From assembly GCF_002174305.1 (NCBI RefSeq), contig NZ_MIJB01000029.1, forward strand, positions 46,941 through 110,940: a stretch of DNA of 64,000 nt. Direction: 5' to 3'. The position numbers were made by a program, and so were the translations under genes. The notes beneath the pieces were generated by a model. The model did no database searches. It saw only the letters and a list, made by a program, of their open reading frames with translations, and had not been told where the DNA came from. This document shows positions 24,898 to 33,695 of the stretch, in pieces. The first letter of the stretch is position 1; every line of letters starts with the position of its first letter. The stretch comes from Aeromicrobium sp. PE09-221 (GTDB lineage: Bacteria > Actinomycetota > Actinomycetes > Propionibacteriales > Nocardioidaceae).

Positions 24898-25715
24898 CCT
24901 CGCCCTACGACACCATCCGGTGTGAGCCGGGGGAGGGCGGCGTCACCGTCCTCACGTTGAACCGCCCCGAGAAGAAAAACGCCTATACCTGGCAGATGTG
25001 TCAGGAACTGTGCACCGCACTGGCCGATTTCATGGCCGATGATGTTCAACGGGTGCTCGTGCTGACCGGGGCAGGGCAGGCCTTCTGCGCTGGTGGCGAT
25101 GTGGAGTCCGACCCCGATCGCTACTGGGAGGGGGCGTCCGGGCGCGAGCTGGGCCACGGGATGGCGATGCGCGAGAGCATGCACGCGGTCGTGCGGGCTC
25201 TGCATCGAGTCGACAAACCGACGATCGCGATGATCGACGGCCCGGCCGTCTCCGGGGGGCTGACACTGGCCCTCCTGTGTGATGTGCGGATAGCCTCAGA
25301 GCAGGCGCGCCTCGGCGACGCCAGCCTGCGCTTCGCCCTATTACCCGATGAGGGCGGTGCCTGGCTGTTCTCCCGCTTCATGCGACCGGACCTCGCGCTG
25401 CGAATGGTGCTCGAGTCGCAGATCTACGATGCGGACACCGCGTGCGAACTCGGCCTCGTCACCCAGGTGGTGCCACGTCGCGAGCTCGTCGACACGGTCA
25501 TGGCGATGGCCACGGCGATGGCCGTTGCGGCACCGCTGGCCTCCCGGCTGGCCAAGCGGATGATGCGGTTCGCTGAACGGGCGAGCCTGGACGAGACGCT
25601 CTCGTTCACCGAGCTGGCGGTGACGATCGGCAACGAAAGTCCCGATGTGCGCGAGGGGGTGGCGGCCTTCCTCGAACGGCGGCCTGCGCGTTTCGATCCG
25701 GGGCCACCGTCATGA
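24894..25715 (+). CDS. PaaG-like crotonase, paralogue 2
   Basis: A 273-residue crotonase closely similar to the 21667 product. Shared segments are VLTLNRPEKKNAY, FCAGGDVESDP, MIDGPAVSGGLTLALLCDVRIA and LPDEGGAWLFSRF. Both lack the two canonical Glu residues and have the PDEGG Asp/Glu pair. GTG 24894 overlaps the previous TGA as GTGA; an alternative GTG at 24888 adds two residues. Retention of two paralogues in one operon suggests two different steps or substrates rather than redundancy. Confidence 0.87.
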   Translation: MTSPYDTIRCEPGEGGVTVLTLNRPEKKNAYTWQMCQELCTALADFMADDVQRVLVLTGAGQAFCAGGDVESDPDRYWEGASGRELGHGMAMRESMHAVVRALHRVDKPTIAMIDGPAVSGGLTLALLCDVRIASEQARLGDASLRFALLPDEGGAWLFSRFMRPDLALRMVLESQIYDADTACELGLVTQVVPRRELVDTVMAMATAMAVAAPLASRLAKRMMRFAERASLDETLSFTELAVTIGNESPDVREGVAAFLERRPARFDPGPPS

Positions 25716-26914
25716 GCCGGGAGTGGCGGGCCTCCACATTCCGTGAGGACGTGCGGGCATTCATCGCCCGACTGCTTCCGCGGGGATGGAAGGGGGTCGG
25801 CGCCCTACCGGTCGGCGACGTGGACGCCTTCGTTACCCAGTGGCGCGACACGCTGGCGACGGCCGGACTGCTGGGACTGTCCTGGCCGCGGGAGTACGGC
25901 GGTGGGGGCCTCTCCCATGCCGAGGAGATCGTCCTCGCCGAGGAACTGGCCCGTGCCAAGGTCCCAGGGGGCGCCCCCTGGGACCCGATGGGCATGCAGA
26001 TGCTCGGTCCCACCCTGCTTGAGTGGGGATCGGAAGCGCAAAAGGCGCATTTCCTGCCGCGCATCCTAAGGGGAGAGGATCGATGGTGTCAGGGCTTCTC
26101 CGAGCCGGACTCCGGCTCAGATCTCGGCTCGCTGAGTACCCGCGCGGTCGCCGACGGCGAGTTCTGGCATGTCGATGGGCAGAAGGTGTGGACCTCGTCC
26201 GCGCAGGTGGCGGACTGGATCTTCGTGCTGGCGCGCACCTCGCGGGAGGAGAGCGCTCACCACGGCATGAGTTTCGTGTTGGTGCCGATGGACCAGCCTG
26301 GCGTGGAGGTTCGCCCGATCACGATGCTGTCGGGAGAACGCGAGTTCAACGAGGTCTTCTTCACCGATGCGGTGACTCACCGGGAGAATGTCCTCGGCCC
26401 GGTCGGCGCGGGATGGAAGGTCGCGATGACGCTGCTGTCCTATGAGCGCAGCCATGTCGCGGCGACCTTGCCCATCCAGTACGAGCAGGAGTTCGAGCGG
26501 CTGTTGGCGCTGGTCGAGCGGCGCGGCCTCGGAAGGGATGCGCTGGTGCGTGACCAGATCGCTCAGGCCTACACGCAGCTGAGTGTGCTGGCCAGCCTCG
26601 GACGCAGGGTCAAGGCGCAGATTTCGCAGGGTGGGCCGCCCGGCCGGGAGAGTCAGCTCATCAAGCTCGCCTGGAGCGAATACCATCGCGATCTCGCCGA
26701 GCTCGCGATTAACCTGCTGGGGCCCGAGGCCATGGTCGTCGAAGGGCGCCAGGGTCCGTTCCTGCCGTATACGGCCGACTACCCCGGTGCGCCGATCAGC
26801 AGCGGAGCGTGGATCGGCACTTTGCTGCACTCCCGGTCGGACACGCTCGTCGGCGGCACCTCGGAGATTCAGCGCAATATCTGTGCCGAGCGTGTGTTGG
26901 GACTTCCACGATGA
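25712..26914 (+). CDS. Acyl-CoA dehydrogenase, subunit of pair 2
   Basis: A 400-residue FadE-type flavoprotein. WPREYGGGGLSHAEE, RWCQGFSEPDSGSDLGSL, FWHVDGQKVWTSSAQ and the C-terminal LVGGTSEIQRNICAERVLGLP are visible. As in the 18543 product, the Glu of the YEGT motif is Gly (VGGT). It overlaps both neighbours by 4 nt (ATGA at the start and at the end), and the next gene encodes its probable alpha2beta2 partner. Similar overall to the 18543 product, suggesting pair duplication. Confidence 0.9.
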   Translation: MSREWRASTFREDVRAFIARLLPRGWKGVGALPVGDVDAFVTQWRDTLATAGLLGLSWPREYGGGGLSHAEEIVLAEELARAKVPGGAPWDPMGMQMLGPTLLEWGSEAQKAHFLPRILRGEDRWCQGFSEPDSGSDLGSLSTRAVADGEFWHVDGQKVWTSSAQVADWIFVLARTSREESAHHGMSFVLVPMDQPGVEVRPITMLSGEREFNEVFFTDAVTHRENVLGPVGAGWKVAMTLLSYERSHVAATLPIQYEQEFERLLALVERRGLGRDALVRDQIAQAYTQLSVLASLGRRVKAQISQGGPPGRESQLIKLAWSEYHRDLAELAINLLGPEAMVVEGRQGPFLPYTADYPGAPISSGAWIGTLLHSRSDTLVGGTSEIQRNICAERVLGLPR

Positions 26915-28047
26915 CGATGACCGATGACCAAGTGCTCAGCCAGGAGCACAGGGTTTTTCAGCAGACGATGCGGCGCTTCTTCGACAAGGCGGTACCCGAA
27001 AGCTATGTCCGCGATTTCTACGAGGGGGAGGCCGGATTTGATCCGGCCATGTGGAGACGACTGGACGCCGAGTTCGGCCTGCCTGGTCTGGCCGTCCCCG
27101 AGGAGTTCGGCGGGTCCGGGGCAGGCTTGATCGAGCTCGTGCTGGTCATGGAGGAGATGGGCCGTTGCCTGCTGCCGTCTCCCTTCCTCGGTTCGGCGGG
27201 TCTCGCCACTAGCGTGCTGCTGCGCCTCGGCGATACCGAGGTGAACACCTGCCTGGTCCCGCGGTTGGTGTCCTCGGGTGACTTCGCGGCGCTCGCCGTG
27301 ACGGTGAGCTCGGGTGACTGGAGCGAGGACGCGGTCTCGGTGCGCGCCGAGGGGGGTGGTGACGACACGTTCCGATTGAGCGGTACGGTCCGATTCGTGC
27401 TCGACGGCGATCTCGCGCCGCTCCTGTTGGTGGCCGCCCGCACGACATCGGGCATCTCCCTGTTCGAGGTCGAGCCGGATGCCCGTGGTCTCGACCGTCA
27501 GCGCGCGAGAAGCTTGGATCCCACCCGTCGGCTGGCGACCGTCGTGATGCACGATGTCGATGGGCGGCTGGTCGGTCACGAGGGCACCGCCTGGCCGGCG
27601 ATCCGGCGCGGCCTCGACGATGCCGCGCTGTTGCTGGCCGCCGAGCAGGTCGGGGCAGCGGAACGGTGTATGGACCTGTCAGTCGAGTACGCCCGGACGC
27701 GCCATCAGTTCGGCCGGCCCATCGGCTCGTTCCAGGCGATCAAGCACAAGTGTGCCGATATGCTGCTCCGGGTGGAGTCGGCACGATCGGCCGTCTATGC
27801 TGCCGCTTTCGCGCTGGACCAGGCGAATCCTCAGGCGTCGCGCGCGGTCGACGTGGCTGCGGCCTACAGCGGCGACGCGTTCTCGTGGGTCGCGAAGGAG
27901 ATGATCCAGGTGCATGGGGGTATCGGGTTCACATGGGAGCATCCGGCCCATTGGTACTTCCGTCGGGCCACCTCATCGGCGGCGCTCTTCGGCTCGGCCA
28001 CCGCGCGCCGACGAAGGATCGCCGCTGCGCTAGGGATGCCCTGCTGA
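26911..28047 (+). CDS. Acyl-CoA dehydrogenase, partner subunit of pair 2
   Basis: A 378-residue protein. LPGLAVPEEFGGSGAGLIELVLVMEEMG (about 52-79), RTRHQFGRPIGSFQAIKHKCADM (about 266-288) and MIQVHGGIGFTWEHPAHWYFRR (about 331-352) are the standard FadE partner motifs. ATG 26911 overlaps the upstream stop. It is the last gene of the long operon that begins at 18543; the convergent ligase gene ends 28 nt beyond its stop. Confidence 0.9.
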   Translation: MTMTDDQVLSQEHRVFQQTMRRFFDKAVPESYVRDFYEGEAGFDPAMWRRLDAEFGLPGLAVPEEFGGSGAGLIELVLVMEEMGRCLLPSPFLGSAGLATSVLLRLGDTEVNTCLVPRLVSSGDFAALAVTVSSGDWSEDAVSVRAEGGGDDTFRLSGTVRFVLDGDLAPLLLVAARTTSGISLFEVEPDARGLDRQRARSLDPTRRLATVVMHDVDGRLVGHEGTAWPAIRRGLDDAALLLAAEQVGAAERCMDLSVEYARTRHQFGRPIGSFQAIKHKCADMLLRVESARSAVYAAAFALDQANPQASRAVDVAAAYSGDAFSWVAKEMIQVHGGIGFTWEHPAHWYFRRATSSAALFGSATARRRRIAAALGMPC

Positions 28048-28075
28048 TCTCTGAATCCCCGGAGCGGAGGATGGC

Positions 28076-29644
28076 TCAGCGCCGTCGCGGCCTTCTCCAG
28101 GTCGTCGGCCGGACGCCGCGGGCACGCAGTTGATGTTTCTGCACGCGGAAGGTAGGCGTCTGCGGCAGCTCCTCGAAGAACTCGATGTACTCCGGGAGCA
28201 TGAATCGCGGCATGAGGGGTTCGAGGAAGTCGCTCAGCTCCTGCTCGTCCAGCGTCGACCCCTTGCGTAACACCGCGCACAGCATCACCTCGTCCTCGCC
28301 CTGGTCGGAGGGCACACCAATGACGGCGGCCTGTTGGACATCCGGGTGCGTCAGTACGTCGAGCTCCACGTCGAGGGAAGAGATGTTCTCCCCACGACGG
28401 CGCAGGGCGTCCTTGCGGCGGTCGACGTAGTAGTAATTGCCCTCGGGGTCCATGCGGAACGCATCGCCGGTGTGGAACCACAGGTCCTTCCACGCCTCGA
28501 TCGTGGCCTCCGGCCGGTTGAGATATCCCGCCATGAGGGCATGCGGGATCTCCGAGCGCACCAGCAGCTCGCCGACCTCACCCGGGGGAACCGGCCGACC
28601 CTCCTCGTCGGCGATCCGCGCGGCGAAACCGTCGCGGAGCCGGCCGCAGCTCGCAGGTCCGGACAAGGCGAAACCGCGAGACACTAGCGGCGCGGAGGTC
28701 TCGGTCATGTTCCAGGTCGTGCAGATCCGCAGGTCGAATCGTTCACTGAACTCCTCGAATTGTGCGGTCACTGGCGCCAGGAGGACGTTGCGCAGGGGAT
28801 TGCGGGCGTCATCCGGTAGCGGTGGCCGGTTGTGCAGGAAGTGCATGGTCGCGGGAAACAGTTGCGTGGTGGTGCAACCGTGCTCGCGGATGTCGGACCA
28901 GAACTGCTCGGTGTTGAAGGACTCGCGAATGACGCAGCGTGAGCCCAGAAGCGCGGCCAGGTAGGGCCCGATGCGGCCGGCGACGTGGAACATCGGCAGA
29001 GCGGTGTAATAGACATCAGCGGACGTGAGCTCGTCCAGCGGGAAGACGCCGGTGGCGGTGAGTGCGGTCTGCGCCCAGGTGCACAGGACACCCTTGGCGG
29101 GCCCAGTGGTGCCCGAGGTGTAGAGAATCCAGGCGATGTCCTGGGGGCGCGGCTCGGCAGGCACGAAGTCCGCTGCCGGCTCGGGCAGCTCGCGGAGCCA
29201 GCGCAAGCCAGGCAACGATGAGGAGGTCGGGTGATCCGGCTCGGGGAGGACGATCACCTGCTCGGGCAGGCTATTGGCCGGTACCGTCTCCAGCAGCCCC
29301 AGGTAGCGCTCGGCGAGTATGAGGGCCGCCGCATCTGAGTCGGTGAGCACATGCTGCAGGGTGCGTCCGCGCAGGGCCGTGTTGACCGGTACCTCGGTCG
29401 CACGGCTGCGGCCGAAACCCAGCATCACGGTGACGTAGTCGATACCGGTCGGAAGCATGGTGGCGAGGGTGCGATTCGCCCCGCCGACGACCTCATCGAG
29501 GAAGGCCGCCCACCGCAGCGCCGCGCGGTCGGTCTGGGCGTAGGTCAGATGGCGGCCTTCGACATCGCGCAGAAACTCTGCATCGGGCTGAGTTCGGGCC
29601 AGCGCCGTCACCCGCTGGGGATAGATGTCGTGGATCTCGATCAT
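28076..29644 (-). CDS. Acyl-CoA synthetase (CaiC/crotonobetaine-CoA ligase-like) 2
   Basis: A 522-residue ANL ligase. The P-loop is YTSGTTGPAKGVLCTWAQ, then TTWNMTETS (A5), WFHTGDAFRMDPEGNYYYVDRRKD (hinge) and the RRRGENISS loop. This combination is closest to the carnitine/crotonobetaine ligase-like group. The usual C-terminal PRTxxGK lysine motif is altered to TPTFRVQKHQLRARG, which retains a Lys. ATG 29644 follows gagaggg. Its promoter region contains the ACATACCAATCGGTTTGT operator at 29682-29699 and is shared with the divergent crotonase. Confidence 0.9.
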   Translation of the reverse strand: MIEIHDIYPQRVTALARTQPDAEFLRDVEGRHLTYAQTDRAALRWAAFLDEVVGGANRTLATMLPTGIDYVTVMLGFGRSRATEVPVNTALRGRTLQHVLTDSDAAALILAERYLGLLETVPANSLPEQVIVLPEPDHPTSSSLPGLRWLRELPEPAADFVPAEPRPQDIAWILYTSGTTGPAKGVLCTWAQTALTATGVFPLDELTSADVYYTALPMFHVAGRIGPYLAALLGSRCVIRESFNTEQFWSDIREHGCTTTQLFPATMHFLHNRPPLPDDARNPLRNVLLAPVTAQFEEFSERFDLRICTTWNMTETSAPLVSRGFALSGPASCGRLRDGFAARIADEEGRPVPPGEVGELLVRSEIPHALMAGYLNRPEATIEAWKDLWFHTGDAFRMDPEGNYYYVDRRKDALRRRGENISSLDVELDVLTHPDVQQAAVIGVPSDQGEDEVMLCAVLRKGSTLDEQELSDFLEPLMPRFMLPEYIEFFEELPQTPTFRVQKHQLRARGVRPTTWRRPRRR

Positions 29645-29681
29645 GGTGTGGACCCTCTCGCCGCCGATCGCTAGGTTGAGT

Positions 29682-29699
29682 ACATACCAATCGGTTTGT
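29682..29699. promoter_or_regulatory. TetR-type operator, site 1
   Basis: ACATACCAATCGGTTTGT, a palindrome of form ACAWACCRATYGGTWTGT. The exact reverse complement recurs at 32688-32705. It lies between the divergent ligase (29644) and crotonase (29737) starts. The nearby TetR gene at 30504 is the likely regulator. Confidence 0.75.
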
Positions 29700-29736
29700 T
29701 TGCGCAAGGTCAAGGTCCGGTCGCGAAGGAGAGACG

Positions 29737-30507
29737 ATGTCGGCTTCACCGTTCGAGCATGTCCAAGTCGAGGGCGACGAGGTCGCCGTCGTGACCTTCG
29801 ATTCGGGCAAGAAACTCAACGTGTTCACGCTAGAGCTCCTGCGCGATCTGCAGCAGGTGGTGCGTGGCTTCGGTACGCGTCGGCCGCGTGCGGTCGTGTT
29901 CGTCGGTAATGAGGACCGCTTCAGCGCGGGTATGTCGGTCGACGACGCACTCGGACTGTCGCCGGCACAGTTCCGGGAGTTCGTGGAGCTCGAGTACTCG
30001 GTCTTCGGCGAGGTGGAACGACTCGGCTGCGCCACGGTCGCGGCTCTGAGCGGGCCGTGTATCGGCAACGCGGCGGAGTTCGCGCTGGCTTGCGATTACC
30101 GGGTCGCGACTCCCGGGGTCCGTTTCGGTCTGCCGGAGGTGGCGATCGGCTTCGCGGCGCCGACCCAGCGGATCTTGCGCTATCTCTCGTTCGACCAGGC
30201 TAGGGACTTCCTGCTCCGCAGCCGAATAGTTACTGGCGATGAGGCATTCGAGCTGGGTTTGGTCAACGAGGTGACCACCGAGGGGTCGCCCCTTCCGGCG
30301 GCCATGAGGCTGGCCGGGAGTCTCGCGGCGCTGGCGCCGATGGCCGTCGAGCTGACCAAGAAGAGCCTTTTCGCGCAGTATGCGGCCGAGACTCACCGAG
30401 ACACCCTTGAGATAGAGTCCTCAGTGAGAGCGTTCGCCTCCGACGACACCCACGAGGGCATGGCGGCGTTCCTGGAGCGGCGCCAGCCGATCTATCGTGG
30501 GCAGTGA
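29737..30507 (+). CDS. Enoyl-CoA hydratase (canonical Glu pair)
   Basis: A 256-residue crotonase. VVTFDSGKKLNVFT and RFSAGMSVDDALG form the oxyanion region. Unlike the other island crotonases it keeps both Glu positions: GNAAEFALACDYRV and FGLPEVAIGF. It can therefore be expected to hydrate a trans-2-enoyl-CoA. ATG 29737 follows aggagaga. It is divergent from the ligase at 29644, and the TetR gene follows with a 4-nt overlap. Confidence 0.88.
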   Translation: MSASPFEHVQVEGDEVAVVTFDSGKKLNVFTLELLRDLQQVVRGFGTRRPRAVVFVGNEDRFSAGMSVDDALGLSPAQFREFVELEYSVFGEVERLGCATVAALSGPCIGNAAEFALACDYRVATPGVRFGLPEVAIGFAAPTQRILRYLSFDQARDFLLRSRIVTGDEAFELGLVNEVTTEGSPLPAAMRLAGSLAALAPMAVELTKKSLFAQYAAETHRDTLEIESSVRAFASDDTHEGMAAFLERRQPIYRGQ

Positions 30508-31136
30508 CGACGACGGGGGTGGCCATGGCGAGGCGTGACTCGCGTTCGGCTCTCGTCGATGCGGCAGCAACGCTGTTCGCTCAGCGTTCCTATGGTGAGA
30601 CCAGCGTGCAGGATGTGTGCGAGGCCGCCGGCGTGACCAAAGGTTCCTTCTACTATCACTTTAGCTCCAAGGAAGAGGTACTTTACGAGATCTATGCACG
30701 CATGTTTCGCGTGCAGTTGAGTGATCTTGAGGAAGTCTCGTCCTCGGACGCCGCCGTCGTGGAGAAGCTCCGGGCAGTGGCGGCCGGGGTGGTGCGCTCG
30801 AGTATCGAGCACTTGGACGAGGCGACGGTCTTCTGGCAGTCGCTGCCCAATGTCTCCGAGGGTATGCGCACCCGGCTGCGAGCGCAGCGCCGCGAGTATC
30901 ACGAGCGCATCAAGGCGCTCATCGAGCAGGGCCAGGCGGAGCGCGCGCTGCGCACTGATCTTCCAGCTGACATGATGGTGAACTTCTTCTACGGCGCTGT
31001 TCACCGGCTCGATGACTGGTACCGCCACGGCGGGGCCTATGACGGCACTCAGGTCGGTGAGGCCTACGCGGAGCTGTTCGTCTCCAGTGTCACCTGTCGA
31101 ACATCGACCCATACGTCGCCCGCAGCTCGGGCTTGA
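30504..31136 (+). CDS. TetR-family regulator, crotonase-coupled
   Basis: A 210-residue regulator. RSALVDAAATLFAQRSYGETSVQDVCEAAGVTKGSFYYHFSSKEE is the DNA-binding domain, quoted as fragments RSALVDAAATLF and VTKGSFYYHF (about 12-23, 42-51). The C-terminal domain is the usual helical ligand pocket. GTG 30504 overlaps the crotonase stop (GTGA); ATG 30525 is an alternative start. It probably binds the ACAWACCRATYGGTWTGT sites at 29682 and 32688, giving autoregulation and control of both ligases. Its 3' end overlaps the convergent ligase gene by 47 bp. Confidence 0.88.
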   Translation: MTTTGVAMARRDSRSALVDAAATLFAQRSYGETSVQDVCEAAGVTKGSFYYHFSSKEEVLYEIYARMFRVQLSDLEEVSSSDAAVVEKLRAVAAGVVRSSIEHLDEATVFWQSLPNVSEGMRTRLRAQRREYHERIKALIEQGQAERALRTDLPADMMVNFFYGAVHRLDDWYRHGGAYDGTQVGEAYAELFVSSVTCRTSTHTSPAARA

Positions 31137-32664
31137 GGATCTTGCCGAGGGTGTTTTTCGGCAAGGCGTCGACGATGATCACCTGCCGCGGGGTGTTGTA
31201 GCCGGCAAGGCGTTCTCGCACATAGGTCATGACATCGGTGCGCAGGGTGTCGTGGTCGACATCGCTGTCGCGAGCGACCACGACGGCGGTGACGGCCTCC
31301 TCGTAGACCGGGTCGGGCAGGCCGATGACCGCTGCCTCGGCGATCGCGGGATGGTTGGCGAGGCAGTCCTCGATCTCCTTGGAGTACACGTTCTGCCCAC
31401 CGCTGCGGATCATGTCCTTCTTGCGATCGACGATCCGCAGGAAGCCCTCGGCATCGGCGACGGCGACATCTCCTGTGTGCAGCCATCCGTCCGCCAGGGT
31501 TGCGCGGGTCTCCTCCGGACGGTTCCAGTAACCGTTCATGATGGGACCCCGCACCAGGATCTCGCCGGGCTCGCCGATGCCGACCGCGCGACCGTCGTCC
31601 ACCAGGCGCACTTCCACTCCAGGGATCGGCCGGCCGATGGTTCCCCACTTTTCCAAGACCCGGTCTGCGGGGCACGCCGCGACGATGCACCCGCCCTCGG
31701 TCAGTCCGTAGCAGTGGACCATCTGAATCCTGTTCTCGTGGGCTCCCAGCGCGGCCGCGGCGCGGTCCATGATGCCGGAGGGGTCGTAGGCCCCGAAGTA
31801 GACCAGGCGCAGGCTTGCGAGGTCGGTCTCGGCGAATCGTGGAAGGTCCATCATCTGCTGGATCATCACCGGAACGGTCAGCAGCGCAGTGATCCGGTGG
31901 CGTTCGATGGCCTTCAACGCCACGGCGGCGTCGAACTGGGGATAGAGCACGACATGCGCGCCCATGACCAGGAAGAACTTCTGGTGATCCCAGTTGCCGA
32001 CATGGAAGGGTGTGAACCAGTTGCCGTATATATCGCTCTGACGCACCCCCAGCACGGCGGCCATCGAGATGGCGTCGCTCACCGTGCGCTCGTGCGACAG
32101 CACGGCCCCCTTGGCCTGACCTGTGGTGCCCGAGGTGTAGAGGATCATATGACCCTCCGCGGGATCGATCGATACGTCGGGATCGGTTGTGTCCTGGGTC
32201 TGGCCGACGAATCGCTGCCACGGTGAGTCGTCCTCTGCCGGGTCGGCCCCCCAGGGGTCGAGCTCGATGAGCTGGGGGTCGGTCTCGTCGGCGAGGGCGA
32301 GGGCCTCGCTGGCGATCTGTGCGTACTCTGGGTCGTTGAACAGCAGGCGAGGCGTCACATCGGTGAGCACCGCGGCGTGCTGGGCGGCCCGATTCCAGTA
32401 GTTCAGCGGCACCAACATCGCGCCGATCTTGGCGGTGGCGAAGTACAGCGCGAAGTACGCGAGGGAGTTCTTGGCGAGAACGGCGACGCGGTCGCTCGGC
32501 TGGACACCCGAAGCGACGAGGGCGTGGGCGACACGGTTGACGTGGGCGTTGAGTTCGGCGTAGGTCAGAGTGTGGCCGGCGTGCGTGAGGGCTGGCTGTC
32601 CAGGCAGTGTTCGGGCGTTGATCCGCAGGATGTCACCGACGAGGCGGAGGGCTGAACCGGTCAC
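31090..32664 (-). CDS. Acyl-CoA synthetase (AMP-forming) 3
   Basis: A 524-residue ANL ligase. YTSGTTGQAKGAVLSHER (P-loop), GLTEGGCIV (A5), WLHTGDVAVADAEGFLRIVDRKKDM (hinge), RSGGQNVYSKEIED and the C-terminal catalytic Lys in LPKNTLGKILKPEL are all present, so it looks fully active. GTG 32664 is the start with best fit; a longer frame crosses the operator at 32688. It is transcribed divergently from the hotdog dehydratase gene and under the shared operator. The gene tail overlaps the TetR gene. Confidence 0.92.
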   Translation of the reverse strand: MTGSALRLVGDILRINARTLPGQPALTHAGHTLTYAELNAHVNRVAHALVASGVQPSDRVAVLAKNSLAYFALYFATAKIGAMLVPLNYWNRAAQHAAVLTDVTPRLLFNDPEYAQIASEALALADETDPQLIELDPWGADPAEDDSPWQRFVGQTQDTTDPDVSIDPAEGHMILYTSGTTGQAKGAVLSHERTVSDAISMAAVLGVRQSDIYGNWFTPFHVGNWDHQKFFLVMGAHVVLYPQFDAAVALKAIERHRITALLTVPVMIQQMMDLPRFAETDLASLRLVYFGAYDPSGIMDRAAAALGAHENRIQMVHCYGLTEGGCIVAACPADRVLEKWGTIGRPIPGVEVRLVDDGRAVGIGEPGEILVRGPIMNGYWNRPEETRATLADGWLHTGDVAVADAEGFLRIVDRKKDMIRSGGQNVYSKEIEDCLANHPAIAEAAVIGLPDPVYEEAVTAVVVARDSDVDHDTLRTDVMTYVRERLAGYNTPRQVIIVDALPKNTLGKILKPELRATYGSMFDR

Positions 32665-32687
32665 GATGAAACCTCGATCCCTACAAA

Positions 32688-32705
32688 ACAAACCGATTGG
32701 TATGT
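32688..32705. promoter_or_regulatory. TetR-type operator, site 2
   Basis: ACAAACCGATTGGTATGT, exact reverse complement of site 1. It lies between the divergent ligase (32664) and MaoC-like (32777) genes. On the side toward 32777 it is followed by AACCTAG, as site 1 is on the side toward the ligase at 29644, so part of the promoter is conserved too. Confidence 0.75.
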
Positions 32706-32776
32706 AACCTAGTGCAGGTGGCCGAGGGTCGGCAATACCGAGATTGCCGGTGAATCGCCACCTGACGGAGGTAGCG

Positions 32777-33664
32777 ATGTCGACATCGGATGTACTGCGC
32801 TGGGAGCAGATGAGCGTCGGTGACGAGCTGGGCCCGCTCGAATATGTCGTCTCCACCGAGGTGGCGCACGAGTTCTTCGAGGGTTCCACGATCGACCCGG
32901 CGGTCGTCGACCGGCTCGGCGCGGTAGACGGTGGCGTGGCCCACCCTATGCAGACACTCACCGACTACCTGTGGCTCATCCAGGAGCGCTACGCGCCCAT
33001 GGGGACGGGCCTGCATGCCTCGCACGAGACCCGCTGTTTGCGGCCGATCCCGCTCGATCAGTCGCTGGTGGCCACCGGCCGCATTCTCGACCTCTATACG
33101 CGACGAGACCGGGACTACTGGGTGGCGGCCTATGAGATCAGCGATGCCGACGGGGTGCTCGTCGACCATGTCATGAAGGCCGCCATCGATCGTGAGGCCG
33201 GTACCGCCCCCGCGTCGGCGGAGCAGAAGGCCGGCGCGGCTCCGGGGAGAACGCCCCGGAGCACGGAGAAGCCGGCGACCTGGAGCTCCTTCGCGCGCCA
33301 CGAGTTCTCTCTGCCGATGCAGCGTGCGTATGACCGCCAGTACTGGCTGCGTCGCGGGGTCGACTTCGCGACGCCGCCCAATGCGCACACGAGCGTGGAG
33401 GTGGCCCGGGGCGCGGGACTGCCCGACGCGGTGGCCCATTCGAGCCACTACTACTGCTGGTTCGCCGATGCGGCGTTGCTCGAGTTCGGCACCGAGTGGA
33501 TGTCGGACGGCACGCTCTCGGCCCGGTTCCTCGCGCCGGTCTATCCCGGCGAGACGGTCGTGATCGAAGGAGGGCGGGCGGGTGATGAGCTGCGTCTGCG
33601 CGCCGTCGATGCGGCGGGGCGTCCCGTGGCGGTCGGCACTGCGCTGTCCTGCTCACGCGACTGA
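32777..33664 (+). CDS. Double-hotdog MaoC/FAS1-like dehydratase
   Basis: A 295-residue protein. Two hotdog-like halves (about 1-135 and 165-295) are joined by an Ala/Pro/Arg-rich linker. The second half has PPNAHTSVEVARGAGLPDAVAH, comparable to the N-P-x-H-x-D hydratase-2 motif of MaoC enzymes, but the spacing to the preceding Asp differs (D-F-A-T-P-P-N-A-H). It may hydrate or dehydrate an unsaturated acyl-CoA with (R) stereochemistry. ATG 32777 follows cggaggtagcg. It stands alone under operator site 2, before the importer operon. Confidence 0.78.
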   Translation: MSTSDVLRWEQMSVGDELGPLEYVVSTEVAHEFFEGSTIDPAVVDRLGAVDGGVAHPMQTLTDYLWLIQERYAPMGTGLHASHETRCLRPIPLDQSLVATGRILDLYTRRDRDYWVAAYEISDADGVLVDHVMKAAIDREAGTAPASAEQKAGAAPGRTPRSTEKPATWSSFARHEFSLPMQRAYDRQYWLRRGVDFATPPNAHTSVEVARGAGLPDAVAHSSHYYCWFADAALLEFGTEWMSDGTLSARFLAPVYPGETVVIEGGRAGDELRLRAVDAAGRPVAVGTALSCSRD

Positions 33665-33695
33665 GATGGATCTCACATTTTTTTGGCCTGAGTCC

